Source: CAYUQT01 sp964596165 (GTDB lineage Bacteria > Planctomycetota > Phycisphaerae > UBA1845 > JAFGLZ01). Taken from it: 64,000 nucleotides of DNA. The position numbers and the translations under genes are program-made. Below the pieces are notes generated by a model. The model searched no databases, had not been told where the DNA came from, and was given only the letters and a program-made list of their open reading frames with translations. Shown here one piece after another: positions 10,101-21,223 of the stretch; the stretch's first letter is position 1; each line of letters starts with the position of its first letter. Where the stretch lies: assembly GCA_964596165.1 (NCBI GenBank), contig CAZQTW010000026.1, positions 1-64,000 of the forward strand. Direction: 5' to 3'.

Positions 10101-10666
10101 TGCTGGCGCCCGTCGAAGCGCCGCTCGTCCTCGCCGGCGGCCTCAACGCTTACCAGTGGGCGGACAGGATCGACTTCAATAACGGCCACCTCTACTCGTG
10201 GCCCATGAACAACTACTGGTGCACCAACTTCCGCGCCGGCCAGTCGGGCACGATGTTGTTCCGATATCGGCTGACCAGCTACGCGGGTCCGCCCGATGCG
10301 GTCCGGACCACGCAATTCGCCTGGCAACCGTTCTATCCGCTTGTACCCGTGTGGTTGAAGCCCGACGAAAAGGGCGGCGGGTCGGCGACGGATTCACTCG
10401 TCCAAGTGGGGGGCGATCCGCTCATCGTCAGCTGTATCAAGCAGGCCGAGTCGGGCGATGGAGTCATCGTCCGACTGCTGGAAGTGCGCGGCAAGCCGGC
10501 GCGTTGCGCGCTGCGATTCACGCTGCCGAAGGGCCGTCGCCTCATTCGCGCCTACAAGGCAAGTTGTCTTGAAGTCCCGGGAGACGCCCTGGAAATAGCC
10601 GATAGCACCGTAAAGGTAACCGCCCGGCCGAACGAGATCGTGACGATTGGCTTGGTGACCGAGTAG
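7133..10666 (+). CDS. Secreted GH38-type alpha-mannosidase with N-terminal LamG-like domain
   Basis: An 1177-residue exported protein. The frame is open far upstream, but the ATG at 7133 lies just after the preceding gene, has GGGAG next to it and gives a signal peptide (about 1-26). Residues about 35-205 resemble a DUF1080/LamG-like beta-sandwich. The GH38 core starts at about 330 with HTHYDIGYTH, where His337/His339/Asp341 match the zinc-binding H-x-H/D pattern. NDVPGYGW at Asp456 supplies the expected nucleophile. The all-beta C-terminal domains of GH38 fill 800-1177. It would release alpha-mannose from glycans in the periplasm or outside. The gap to the upstream glycosyltransferase is 32 bases. 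Confidence 0.85.
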   Translation: MNMKTWRHAATLSLIATSWYTLCPAEQAAPTLREDFSAGDVRWAPYFSPGEWGVRDDVFRSTGKDENSARLAKLPPVADVMIDTEVRVGPGNRGNVGLVLRAQEDQTCLVLRYYDRIDSLELLEYVKGKPTQKPGGAGALKLTAGTWYRMKAAVIDDLILGKLWPAAGQEPGWQFRAQVSQRQSGGVGLVAQDATQVEFQNVSIWTGAAVAVLKDELKQEKADREKKIRETLELKIEPTPFVLKSKDGPLRRINVRTTALGKPEPVGGKLSFSCGGISQTLSVEPAQFEGGAYPLLVSEPTQATELHVTFDSAIGKTLEATGEVTPVRRWTIYMTPHTHYDIGYTHSQPEVIERLSKDMDLAVKYCTETADWPAESRYRWTVEVTGLMKNYIERHSEAEVARFMDLVKQGRIEICGYYLNMPTEVVGHEEEIRCLYYAQELRKRYGVTIDTAMINDVPGYGWALPQLLREAGISRVSFRANSIRGQFLWYRPGAVQRPFYWEGPEGSRVFFWYTDSYRSGNFFRAPGLHEGEFLNVIRRNEGVGYPFDDIQLRMGGDNLPPEFNTSRNARAWNDKYLWPRVVVATNREFLEPLETRHGAQCKTYRGDIPSWWAEGPASSAHENGIVRLLHDQLVATETLWTLARLVDPKVEYPRREIDAAYDKMIHFDEHTWGASCSISEPQSEKTLTQWKWKAAYAHDAKRLGDHLYRRALEEVSRGVSSKAANSFVVWNTLAWPRTDVVELSLGGTPFEGQGGVAVKDARDGKILPLQRSADGKQAWFIATNIPPVGYAVFNVESGPASSATPSFGPEGTLENAFYRIVADPQVGGLKSWYDKDLNRELLDPNAAYLGNQPIYERSLDGRDAIDRKTPSRFSRVVPKGGKLISQTAGPVFREMVIETSLPTVPTIRQCMRLYNDLKMVDIINGVTKEEIFEPEGLYVAFPFEAGTPEIRFQIANASMRPGKDQLTYSCQDFYAIQHWVDVAAEGYGIVLAPVEAPLVLAGGLNAYQWADRIDFNNGHLYSWPMNNYWCTNFRAGQSGTMLFRYRLTSYAGPPDAVRTTQFAWQPFYPLVPVWLKPDEKGGGSATDSLVQVGGDPLIVSCIKQAESGDGVIVRLLEVRGKPARCALRFTLPKGRRLIRAYKASCLEVPGDALEIADSTVKVTARPNEIVTIGLVTE

Positions 10667-10710
10667 CCGGTACCCAAGGCTCGTCGCTTCGAACAACCGC
10701 GATGCGGTCT

Positions 10711-10782
10711 GTCTCACGCAGAGGCGCGGAGAACGCAGACAAACAGACTGAATTACTCGTTCCTCTGCGCGCCTGCGCAAGT
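10711..10782. repeat. Imperfect inverted repeat between convergent genes
   Basis: A left arm around 10714-10738 (CTCACGCAGAGGCGCGGAG) and a right arm around 10761-10782 (CCTCTGCGCGCCTGCGCAAG) are imperfect reverse complements. They resemble a type of dispersed intergenic palindrome that I recall from many environmental bacterial genomes. It lies exactly between the convergent alpha-mannosidase and glucose-6-phosphate isomerase genes. It may act as a bidirectional transcription barrier, although neither side has a clear T-run. Confidence 0.4.
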
Positions 10783-10820
10783 CTTCCCGAGTCGCGGAAC
10801 GGAGCGGCGCCGGATATGCC

Positions 10821-12239
10821 TCACACCAAGTAGGCCGGATCGTCGGCGAGCTTTGCCTTCAGCTCTTTCGCCGTGGCCTCTTGACCGGCCTTGCCCATGA
10901 GGGCGAACGTATAGATCTTGCCCAGTTCGACGGCCGGCTGATCGTAGGCGTCGATATTCAAGAGCAACCCGGCGATACTCGTGGCGGCCTCGTAGAGGTA
11001 GATGAACTGTCCGACGGTCCCCGCCGTGATGCTGGGGAACCGGATGGACAATGTCGGTCGTTGGCTGGCGACAAGGGCTTGTTCGGTCGCCCGCCGCTCG
11101 GCGTTCAGCAACGCGCTCATCTTCTGCCCGCCGAGGTAGGCCATGGCGTTGACGACGGCATCGGTCTGGGGGATCGTCACGTCGCGATCGAACTCCTCGA
11201 CGGCCAGCGTCGTGATCACCTTGTCGTTGGGACCCTCGCGATACAACTGCACCTGCGAGTGCTGATCCGTCGTGCCGAGCGCCTTGATGGGCGTCGGACC
11301 GGCGTAGACGTCGGCGCCGTCCAGCGACTTGCGCTTGCCGAGGCTTTCGGCCCAGAGCTGACGATACCAGTCGGCCAGGTCCTTCAGGCGAGAACTGTAG
11401 GGCATCATGACATGAAGCCGCTTGCCCCGCTGATAGAGCAGATAGTGAATCACCGCGATCAGCGCGGCTGGGTTGGCCCGCAATTCGGGTTTCCTGACAC
11501 GTTCATCCATGGCGGCCGCCCCCGCAAGCAGCGCCTCGATGTCGATGCCGCACATCCCGGCGCTGAACAGGCCGACCGCCGACAAGACGCTGAACCGTCC
11601 GCCGACGCCGTCGGGCACGGGCAGCGACTCGTAGCCCTCGGCGTCGACGATGGACCGCATCGTCCCCTTGGCCGCGTCGGTCGTCACTAGGATGTGCCGC
11701 TTGGGACCGTCCTTACCGAGTCGCCGGCGGAGCAGGTCGCGGACGACGAGGAACTGGGCAGCCGTCTCGGCCGTCTCGCCGGACTTGCTGATCACGTTGA
11801 ACAGCGTCTTGTCGAGCTGATCACCGATCGCGTCCAGCACCTCGCCGAATTGGACGGGATCGACGTTGTCCAGGACGAACAGCCGCGGGCCGCCGCGCCG
11901 GGCGTCCGGGATCAGGTTGTGGGTATAGGGGTTGAGGGCGGTCTGGAGGGCGATGTTGCCCAGTGCCGATCCGCCGATGCCGCAGACGACGAGGTTCGCG
12001 TACTTGCCCTGATGCCGCTCGCAGGCGGCCTCAACCGTCGCGAGCATTTGCTGGTCGTAAGGCAGCTCCCGGTACCGGCGTTTCCCCTGCTTTCGTTCGC
12101 CCTCGATGCGTTGGACGACGGACGCGATCTTGGCCGACAGGCCGTCGATATCGGCATCGCTCAGGCCGTGTTCCGGGCCCACGGCCGAGGCCGTAACGTT
12201 CTTGTAGTACAAACGGAGCACGTCGTTGCTTGCGGACAT
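10821..12239 (-). CDS. Glucose-6-phosphate isomerase
   Basis: A 472-residue cytosolic enzyme that interconverts glucose-6-phosphate and fructose-6-phosphate in glycolysis and gluconeogenesis. The sugar isomerase (SIS) fold is shown by GIGGSALGNIAL at about 105, the phosphate-binding SKSGETAETA at about 160 and GGRFSVLSAVGL at about 217. Length matches the short bacterial type. GGAG precedes the ATG. It lies upstream of no obvious partner; the helicase gene ends 99 bases before it on the same strand. It is one of the few housekeeping genes in the window. Confidence 0.93.
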   Translation of the reverse strand: MSASNDVLRLYYKNVTASAVGPEHGLSDADIDGLSAKIASVVQRIEGERKQGKRRYRELPYDQQMLATVEAACERHQGKYANLVVCGIGGSALGNIALQTALNPYTHNLIPDARRGGPRLFVLDNVDPVQFGEVLDAIGDQLDKTLFNVISKSGETAETAAQFLVVRDLLRRRLGKDGPKRHILVTTDAAKGTMRSIVDAEGYESLPVPDGVGGRFSVLSAVGLFSAGMCGIDIEALLAGAAAMDERVRKPELRANPAALIAVIHYLLYQRGKRLHVMMPYSSRLKDLADWYRQLWAESLGKRKSLDGADVYAGPTPIKALGTTDQHSQVQLYREGPNDKVITTLAVEEFDRDVTIPQTDAVVNAMAYLGGQKMSALLNAERRATEQALVASQRPTLSIRFPSITAGTVGQFIYLYEAATSIAGLLLNIDAYDQPAVELGKIYTFALMGKAGQEATAKELKAKLADDPAYLV

Positions 12240-12338
12240 GGATCACACTCCAAACACGTCGGCGCGCCTACACCCTGCATCCCCTCACGGCAAAGCCCCG
12301 CACAGGCCCCGGCCGTCCCGACCATTCTGTACGCCAGA

Positions 12339-14552
<2,214 letters not shown>

Positions 14553-14660
14553 AAGCCCTCTGGGGAACGGCTGTTCCGTCCGTGGTGTTCGCCGAATCGG
14601 TCGGCATTCGGCGAATGCGCTTAACCTTCGCGGCCGACGCCGCGCCGACATCCGTTGGAC

Positions 14661-16643
14661 TCATTCGATGACGACACAGGTGTGCGTCTTGAGTCGCGGG
14701 ACGGTGAGTGTAACCCGTCCGCGGCGATATGTGAACGTGAGGCGGCGTTTTTGCGGCAGCAACACGGCGGACCTCGGCTTGCGGGCCCGCAGGACCGACA
14801 GGCGGATGTAACAGACGGGAACGGCCTCCTCCGAAATCGACCATTGCGGACCGTTCTGAATCTCGTACCGACCGTTCACCAGGTGAATCAGGTCGGCCTT
14901 GTCGCGACACCAGTGGACGACCTCGACGCAGGGCGGCGCCGCGACGCGCAGTCGTCGCTCCTTCATCGAGCGGCGCACCAGATTCGCCACGAGCTTGCGA
15001 AGCTCCGGGTAATCGTGCCGGGCATACGAGGCGAAGATTTCGCCGGCGATCATGACCACGCGCCCCTTGCCGGTCTTGTGAATCGTGATGGCCGGAGGTC
15101 CGCCACGTCGCTGCGGCGGGGGCTCCTGCCAGTTGTACGGCGCGAATCCCGCCACGGCAGAGGGGGCGACGTATTCGGCGAGCTCCTTGGCGGCCTGCGC
15201 CTCGAACAACCCGAACCGGCCGTGGACCACCAACGGCATATCGTGAACGCCGCGGCCGAGTCTGCGGGATCGGGAGCCGATGTAGCCCCACCGGGAATCC
15301 GCCGGCCCGTGGAACCGGACACCCATGAGACAGTCGAGTTCGCGAGGAAAGGGATACGACGCGATCAGCGTCCCGCCCTTGTTGACGTACTTGTAGAGTG
15401 CGACCACGGTTTCCGGAGCGAGAACCTCCTGCTCGGGCAGGATCACGCCCACGTAGTCGGCGATCGTGTCGCGGAGCGTCCGTTCGTTGACAATGTTGAA
15501 GTGCTCGTTGCTTTGGACCAGCATCTTGTGCGCGCCGCGAATCTTGACCAGCGCGTCTTCGTTGCCGAAGAGTTGCGTGCCCATGCCATACGACGTGCTG
15601 GCGCTGTGGAGCACGGCGATGTTCCGAGCCGGCGTGGCGCCGCGCGTCAGCCCTTCGCGCTCGGCGACGAAATCGAAGACCCGACGAACGCAGGCGTAGA
15701 TTCCCCGGTCGAGCGTGCCGTCGGGATAGAACGTGTCGCCCAGGATGCACGTGCCCCCGTTGGCCAGCACGGTGGCGAACTCCTGCCGCAGAACCGCCGC
15801 GGGTTTCATCGTCCAGTCGCCCCGGTGCTCGATGAACCGCGGCGTCATGATCTCGTACGGCACGCCGAGCGTCGCGAGGTATCGCCCCTCCAGGCTGTAG
15901 GCGAGCATGTTCGGCGCGGGGTCCGTCGTCAGATAGCCGACGTACTCCCGCGGCGGCTCCGGCATCCGCGTCGAATACGCCCAGTTGAAGCCGACGCGGA
16001 CGTTCGGACGATAAGCGTGGACGGCGTCGGCCATCCGCTGCTCAAAGGCATATCCCACCTGCCGAAACCAGGCGGCATACCGACCCCACTCGCCGTTGCC
16101 CGGCGTGGTCGGCAAATCACTGCCCGATGCTTGCCGATACGCGGCGCGACAATGATCGCAATAGCACGGCGCCAGATTGGCGTTCGCGGCACAGTCGAAC
16201 ACGATCTCGTCGAAATCGTAGCGTTCGGCGATCTCGCGGACCTGCGGCTCGGTCAGTTGGGCAACGTAGGGGCTGTTGAAGCAGACCTTCGTGCCGATTG
16301 CCCCGTCGGCCGAGCGACGCATCCACTCGGGATGCAGGCGTTTGATGCGTTCGTCGATCGCCGCGCTGTAGTAGAGGCGAACGAGCAAGCCGGCGCGGCG
16401 GCACGCGGCAATCATCCCGGCGACAAGGTCCTTCGTCAGGTGCGGGTGGGCGTTGCCCAGGGCCGTCGGGTACGTGGCGTTGCCGTAATGGCATTTCGCG
16501 AAAACGGCGATGCCGTTAACACGGGCTTTTTTCAGTGTGGCGACGATCGCGTCGAAATCGGCGGCATGTCCCACCTTTTCGACGAAATCGGGCATGTGGA
16601 AATCGAAGTGAATCATCCGTGAAACATCGGCGAACTCGGGCAT
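14661..16643 (-). CDS. GHL6-type glycoside-hydrolase-like protein with beta-galactosidase trimerisation-like region
   Basis: A 660-residue protein. The N-terminal half (about 1-330) is a TIM-barrel-like region with the features of hypothetical glycosyl hydrolase family 6 (GHL6): HFDFHMPDF, AKCHYGNATYPT, HPEWMRR, and CYCDHC near 165. The middle (about 370-560) looks like the flavodoxin-like trimerisation domain of GH42 beta-galactosidases, with DYVGVILPEQEVL and a closing NLVRRSM segment. No signal peptide is seen from the ATG at 16643, which has a strong GAGGGGAG site. It is related in domain plan to the Tat-exported protein at 35582-37762. The natural substrate is unknown. It lies 108 bases downstream of the helicase start on the same strand. 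Confidence 0.7.
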   Translation of the reverse strand: MPEFADVSRMIHFDFHMPDFVEKVGHAADFDAIVATLKKARVNGIAVFAKCHYGNATYPTALGNAHPHLTKDLVAGMIAACRRAGLLVRLYYSAAIDERIKRLHPEWMRRSADGAIGTKVCFNSPYVAQLTEPQVREIAERYDFDEIVFDCAANANLAPCYCDHCRAAYRQASGSDLPTTPGNGEWGRYAAWFRQVGYAFEQRMADAVHAYRPNVRVGFNWAYSTRMPEPPREYVGYLTTDPAPNMLAYSLEGRYLATLGVPYEIMTPRFIEHRGDWTMKPAAVLRQEFATVLANGGTCILGDTFYPDGTLDRGIYACVRRVFDFVAEREGLTRGATPARNIAVLHSASTSYGMGTQLFGNEDALVKIRGAHKMLVQSNEHFNIVNERTLRDTIADYVGVILPEQEVLAPETVVALYKYVNKGGTLIASYPFPRELDCLMGVRFHGPADSRWGYIGSRSRRLGRGVHDMPLVVHGRFGLFEAQAAKELAEYVAPSAVAGFAPYNWQEPPPQRRGGPPAITIHKTGKGRVVMIAGEIFASYARHDYPELRKLVANLVRRSMKERRLRVAAPPCVEVVHWCRDKADLIHLVNGRYEIQNGPQWSISEEAVPVCYIRLSVLRARKPRSAVLLPQKRRLTFTYRRGRVTLTVPRLKTHTCVVIE

Positions 16644-16902
16644 GATCGGCTCCCCTCGATCGCGGTCAACATCCGTGTCACGACGCCTTTCGACACCCGC
16701 CATTATGCCGTCGCGATGGCCAAGGGCAAGCCCTTGCCCTCGTCGGGGCAACATGCGCCGGGACCATCGCGGCTCGGTGCATGTGTGTCCGACGCCATAC
16801 CCAAGCCGTCGGCGCGAGCATGTTTATAATTGCCTTGATGGGACTGCCCATGCGACAATTCCCGTCGCGCCTTCGGTCCGCGGAAGTGTCTCCCTGTAAA
16901 CG

Positions 16903-17601
16903 GTGCGTGGGCGTTTTCCGAACAGTGAGGAGACGCGCGACGTTGGCACCAGCAGTCCCCATTTCGTCAGGCCGCAGATCGGCATGATGCGGAAGATGTC
17001 GCAGCTTGCCGATGATTACGGAATTGACGTGTGGATCTGGCATTCGGCGCTGGGCGTGGACCACGCCCAGCCGGCGACGGTCGACTCTGCCCTGAAGGAA
17101 TGGGGCGAGGTCTACTTGAAGCTGCCGCGCGTCGATGCGGTATTCGTACCCAGCGGCGACCCCGGACGCCTTGAACCGAAACATCTGATGGCATTTCTCG
17201 AAAAGGCGGCGGACGTGTTTCGGCGGGCACCGCTTGTCGATTCGCTTGTGGCAATGGACAAGGCGGAACGTATCCTGGACCGCGCGGTGTTGGCCCCCGT
17301 GGCTCAGGATCTCCGCGCCCGCGTCTTCGAGCTGGCCGAGGCGCTGTATCCAAGCATTCGCATGCGGTTGAGCGTGCCCCGCTACGAGGCGATTCATATC
17401 GACCGCGGCGCAAACCTGGACTTGATCGACGTTCCGCTCGACGATCGTCTCTGGCTCAAGGCCCGCTTCGCAGAGCTGCGGTGGAAGGACACCGATCGTC
17501 AGCGGCAACAGGGGATTTCCGAAATCGTCAACTGGACCGATCCCGGACCTGGAGTCTACCCGTCCTCATGCTCCACGGCGGGCGTCCCACGGATCGCGTG
17601 A
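16903..17601 (+). pseudogene. Probable remnant of a larger glycoside-hydrolase-like gene
   Basis: An open frame of 232 codons whose central part reads like real protein (residues about 27-215: RPQIGMMRKM, GIDVWIWHSALG, DAVFVPSGDPG, then DKAERILDRAVLAPVAQDLRARVFEL and EIVNWTDPGPG). It has no credible start, signal peptide or ribosome site. From memory of planctomycete homologues, the first block lies in the TIM-barrel part of proteins of about 700 residues, and the second lies several hundred residues later near the C-terminus. They are joined here at about RRAPLVDSLVAMD. Just after the DPGPG motif the frame diverges and stops. This suggests an internal deletion and loss of both ends. An alternative is a short novel protein. 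Confidence 0.45.
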
Positions 17602-17778
17602 TATGCCCCGCTATCGCACGAAATCGGGGCGGCTCGACGCGGTGATTGCACGGAACCCATCAATCGGAAAGCCCCACTTGCAGAACCGTCGGGCCGCGGC
17701 TTTGTAGGCACCTCGGGCTTTTGTCCGAGGAATCGTTGCACGCGGTCACGGACCGTTCCGACCTCGCCGCGTGCGCAA

Positions 17779-17804
17779 GGAAAAGGGGCCGCACATGGCC
17801 CCTT
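17779..17804 (-). terminator. Intrinsic terminator of the subtilase gene
   Basis: On the minus strand the sequence reads AAGGGGCC-ATGTGC-GGCCCCTT, a perfect 8-bp stem with a 6-base loop, running into TTTTCCTT. It lies about 60 bases after the stop codon of the minus-strand subtilase gene. It is the clearest rho-independent terminator in the window. Confidence 0.8.
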
Positions 17805-17862
17805 CAAGCTCTATTTTGTAATGCGCCCCCGGTACCGAGCGACCGTCCCGGAGGGATTACTT

Positions 17863-20619
17863 CTACCTCCGTCGGCGGCCCAGGTGCAACAGTCCCCAGC
17901 CAAGCATCGTGGCCACCAGCATGGGCGTCCCGGCCGACCCACACGAACCGCATGTCGGACATAGGCATGCGAGGTCCCATGGATCGGCATTGCTCGTATC
18001 GCTGGTCCTCGCGGGCGCCTTCGAGACACTACACATGAGCGAGGCCATCGCCGATTGACCTTTGCTGTCGGTGACTCGAACGGTTACCGGATACGCACCG
18101 GCATTCAAGTAGGTATGTTCCACCACCTGTCCGACGGCCGTCGCGCCGTCGCCGAACGTCCAGAGGATTTGATCGATGGTGGTACCGGGGGCAGCCACCA
18201 CTACGCTGCGAAGCCGAATCACGTGGGGCGCGGGCCCGTCCGCGGAGTAGCCCGGGTCAATGCTGATGCGAACCGTGGGCGGCTTGCCGACCGCCTCCGT
18301 CACTTGGATCATCATCTGCGCCTGGCCCGAGAGGCCGGTTCCGTCCGTTACCGTTACCTTTGCCATATAGGTCCCGACCAGATTGTATTTGTGCGTGACG
18401 GACTGAACGTTTCCGGCGCCTGTACCGTCGCCAAAATCCCACACATAGCTGAACACCGTGTTCTCGACGTCGGGATCAAACGCCCCGGCGGCGAAATTCA
18501 CGGTCAGCGGGCCCGGCCCCGTGCGAGGCGTCGCGTACACGCTCGCCTTGGGCGCGCTCTTGGGCCCCAGAACGGTGCCGGTGCTTCTTCCCCACGACCA
18601 GCGGTTCTGAGGATTGCGAACAAAGACGGCATAGTAGTGCTGACCTTGCCCGGGGTCGGCGGAGTACGTCGAACTCATGGAGTTCTGAACCACCTGGACG
18701 CCGGGCGCGACATAGTCGCCCACGACGTAGTTCTGCGGCGATTCCATCCGCATCCCGGACGGCGTCCACGTGATCGGAAGCGTGCTGTGAATGACCATGA
18801 CCGAAGCGACCTCGTCGGCCGGAAGGCTCTGTGGGTTCTTCCACGTCAGCAGGACCGTGCTGGTCCCGGTCAGCGAGAGGTTCTTCACCGGTGGCGGCCA
18901 GGTCTTGTTGCCGTTCGCGGACGATTCCTTCGCGGCGATGACGGCCTGATACGCATTGGCCCGGCCGTAGCCATACGCCTCACTGTGACCGGTAACGATG
19001 TCGTAGGTGCCCCCCGCCAGATCGATCTGATCGGCCGTGTGCTCCAAAATCCGACGAACTTGGTCCACATACAGGTTTGGATTGATGCCCACGATGAGCC
19101 CTGCGATGCCCGATACCAGCGGCGCGGAGCTCGACGTACCACCAAAGTTCTTCGTATAGTTACCGTCCGGGATCTCAGGAAGCCCGTAGATGTTCACGCC
19201 GCCCTCATTGTAACCCTTCGTGGGTAACCGGAGGTTCGGCTCGTCCATCACGTCGGTTGTCGTAATGCCAAGCGCGAAAGGATCATCGACATCGCTGCTG
19301 GGTGCCACAACACAAAGCTCAGGACCGGTATCGCTATAAGGCGACCTGATATCGAAACAGTTGGAGGCCCCAACGGCGATGACATCGGCCAAGCCCGCGA
19401 TCGGACTAACGAAATCAATCGTCCCATAGCCGTTTCCTGATGAGAAGATGACGACCATGCCCTTCCCACGACGTCCGGTGGTCGCAGCCTGATGAATTGC
19501 ATTCTTGAGAACGTCGGACGGTTCCGTGTAGAGCAGTCCCCAGCTATTGTTGATCACATCGGCGCCGTTGGCCAGCGCGAACAGGAACGCGTCGGCAAGG
19601 TCCGATTCAGTATATCCCCATCGAAGGCCCATCCAGCGGGCGGTGGGGGCCGAACCCACTACACCAAAACCGTTCAAGCGTGCTGCCGCAACTCCCGTAA
19701 CGGCGGTCCCGTGATTCTCGCCGGGAAACCCCGGCGTCGGATCGGTGTCGTTGTCAGTAAAGTCATATCCCGTCAGGTAGCCGGCCTTGAGATCCTCGTG
19801 GCTCCTCTGCTGACCTTCGTCATGAATGGCGATCACAACGCTTCCAAGCTGCGGGAGCCCCGTCACCTCGTTCCACGCCTCCGGCCAGTCCACATCAGCG
19901 TCGACCGTTGCGCCCCCTTGACCGGTGTTGTGAAGATGCCATTGCAGCGGGTAGTAGGTATCCGTAATAGTGACCGCGGCAGGTTGAATCTCGGCGATGA
20001 AGTCCGGATGACAATAGGCGACCTGTGTGTCCCCCGCGATGGCGGCGGCCACCGCGACGGCATCCCCGCTCGGATCGCTCAGCTTGATGAGGTAGGTGCC
20101 GCTCAGTCCCTCCATCGGCCGAACGACAGTCGCGCCATAGTTCGCAAGGAATGCACCGGCTTGCGCCTCGGACAGGGCCTCCTTGAACGCCACCACCATC
20201 CGGTCCGTAACGATCCGGTTGCGCTTCGTCGCCGGGTCGACATAAAGCTTGCTGACCTGTCGCACACCGGCGATCGAACGGAGCTGCGCCATCTTTTCGG
20301 CGCTCACCCCTCCGGACACCGGCACCAAACGGATGGGTACGTTCGGGTTGGGCGAAGCCAGAATCAACGTGGTCATGCCTTTGGCAGCCAGATCGGCGGC
20401 CACCTGTTTCAGGTCGGCGCCCGGCGCCAACTCGATCGTGACCATCGCGTCGGAACTGACGATCGGAACCGCTTGTCCGGCGTTGTAGTAAACGGCGTTC
20501 TCGGCCCCACCCAACACGCCGACGACGACGAAGTTGAACAAGACGATTCCAGCGAAGGCAAGACGATTCGAGCGAAGCCCGATCCTCCGCCCGCTTGTGG
20601 GACACGACCGGAATGTCAT
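17863..20619 (-). CDS. Secreted subtilisin-like (S8) protease with two PKD domains and Cys-Gly/Arg C-terminal tail
   Basis: A 918-residue exported protease. The ATG at 20619 is chosen for its AGGAGAGGTGG site and following signal segment (LAFAGIVLFNFVVVGVLGG). Residues about 40-210 look like an inhibitor-type propeptide. The catalytic triad is Asp267 (IAIHDEG), His303 (NHGTAVTG) and Ser496 (GGTSSSAP); Asp is followed by EG rather than the usual TG, and Ser by SSAP rather than MAAP. After a fibronectin-like stretch, two PKD domains occupy about 690-865, each with W-x-FGDG and HxY. The last 40 residues contain a Cys/Gly-rich segment (CGSAG), about 16 hydrophobic residues and GRRRR, which looks like a membrane-anchoring sorting tail. 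The gene is monocistronic, with its own terminator. Confidence 0.88.
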   Translation of the reverse strand: MTFRSCPTSGRRIGLRSNRLAFAGIVLFNFVVVGVLGGAENAVYYNAGQAVPIVSSDAMVTIELAPGADLKQVAADLAAKGMTTLILASPNPNVPIRLVPVSGGVSAEKMAQLRSIAGVRQVSKLYVDPATKRNRIVTDRMVVAFKEALSEAQAGAFLANYGATVVRPMEGLSGTYLIKLSDPSGDAVAVAAAIAGDTQVAYCHPDFIAEIQPAAVTITDTYYPLQWHLHNTGQGGATVDADVDWPEAWNEVTGLPQLGSVVIAIHDEGQQRSHEDLKAGYLTGYDFTDNDTDPTPGFPGENHGTAVTGVAAARLNGFGVVGSAPTARWMGLRWGYTESDLADAFLFALANGADVINNSWGLLYTEPSDVLKNAIHQAATTGRRGKGMVVIFSSGNGYGTIDFVSPIAGLADVIAVGASNCFDIRSPYSDTGPELCVVAPSSDVDDPFALGITTTDVMDEPNLRLPTKGYNEGGVNIYGLPEIPDGNYTKNFGGTSSSAPLVSGIAGLIVGINPNLYVDQVRRILEHTADQIDLAGGTYDIVTGHSEAYGYGRANAYQAVIAAKESSANGNKTWPPPVKNLSLTGTSTVLLTWKNPQSLPADEVASVMVIHSTLPITWTPSGMRMESPQNYVVGDYVAPGVQVVQNSMSSTYSADPGQGQHYYAVFVRNPQNRWSWGRSTGTVLGPKSAPKASVYATPRTGPGPLTVNFAAGAFDPDVENTVFSYVWDFGDGTGAGNVQSVTHKYNLVGTYMAKVTVTDGTGLSGQAQMMIQVTEAVGKPPTVRISIDPGYSADGPAPHVIRLRSVVVAAPGTTIDQILWTFGDGATAVGQVVEHTYLNAGAYPVTVRVTDSKGQSAMASLMCSVSKAPARTSDTSNADPWDLACLCPTCGSCGSAGTPMLVATMLGWGLLHLGRRRR

Positions 20620-21223
20620 GACCACCTCTCCTTCAGAAACTGCCCTTGAGGGCGCTCCGTACTGAGGACGGCCGGGCCTCAGCTTGTGCCCTGCCATGTC
20701 AAATCTATAAGTCCTTAGCTTGGGGTACTTTCCAAGAGATTGGGTTCGGGCGAACTCGCGGAAAGACACTAGTCTTGGCGTCCACACGGATTGCATGGTC
20801 CATCTAAACCCACTTGGACAAGTATTCCATACTCCGGCGCTGGTGGGATTACCTCCCCCATCCCCATCATTGGACCGCACCGTACTTAACCGCTATCGAT
20901 ATCGGACTTTGGCGGCCAATCTCTGTATGATATGACCGCCCATTGCCCAGGTCTATTCTTAGCGGTGAGAATATTTCGCGGCGGTCCCGAGTTGGCTTAC
21001 GAAACGCCAAGACGGCAGCGCATGCCCGCCCGTCGTGCTTAACATATTGGGGCGCAAGAGGAAACAACTGTTTGCGGCAAAGGGATCGGCCGGCGTTTAT
21101 GTCCTGGAAGGCCAGAGAATATCATCGTTACCCAGTGCCGGCGCATCGCTTGTCGCTCCGAACCAGGGCTTCTGATTACTGACTCCTGGATTCTGACTTC
21201 TCGGGAGGTGTTCACACATCGCT
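20620..21223. other. 604-base intergenic region upstream of the subtilase gene
   Basis: This stretch separates two minus-strand genes and is less GC-rich than its surroundings. It must carry the subtilase promoter, but I could not fix convincing -35/-10 boxes. Near 21171-21203 there are imperfect short direct copies of CTGA-t-t/ctc units (CTGATTACTGACTCCTGGA and following CTGACTTCT), a low-complexity pattern. No open frame here has protein-like composition. Confidence 0.4.

Noticed and set aside
16825..16830. TATAAT before the gene remnant
   Set aside because: The -10 match is perfect, but the -35 position (CAAGCC) is unrelated and the downstream frame is probably dead, so it is not listed as a promoter.
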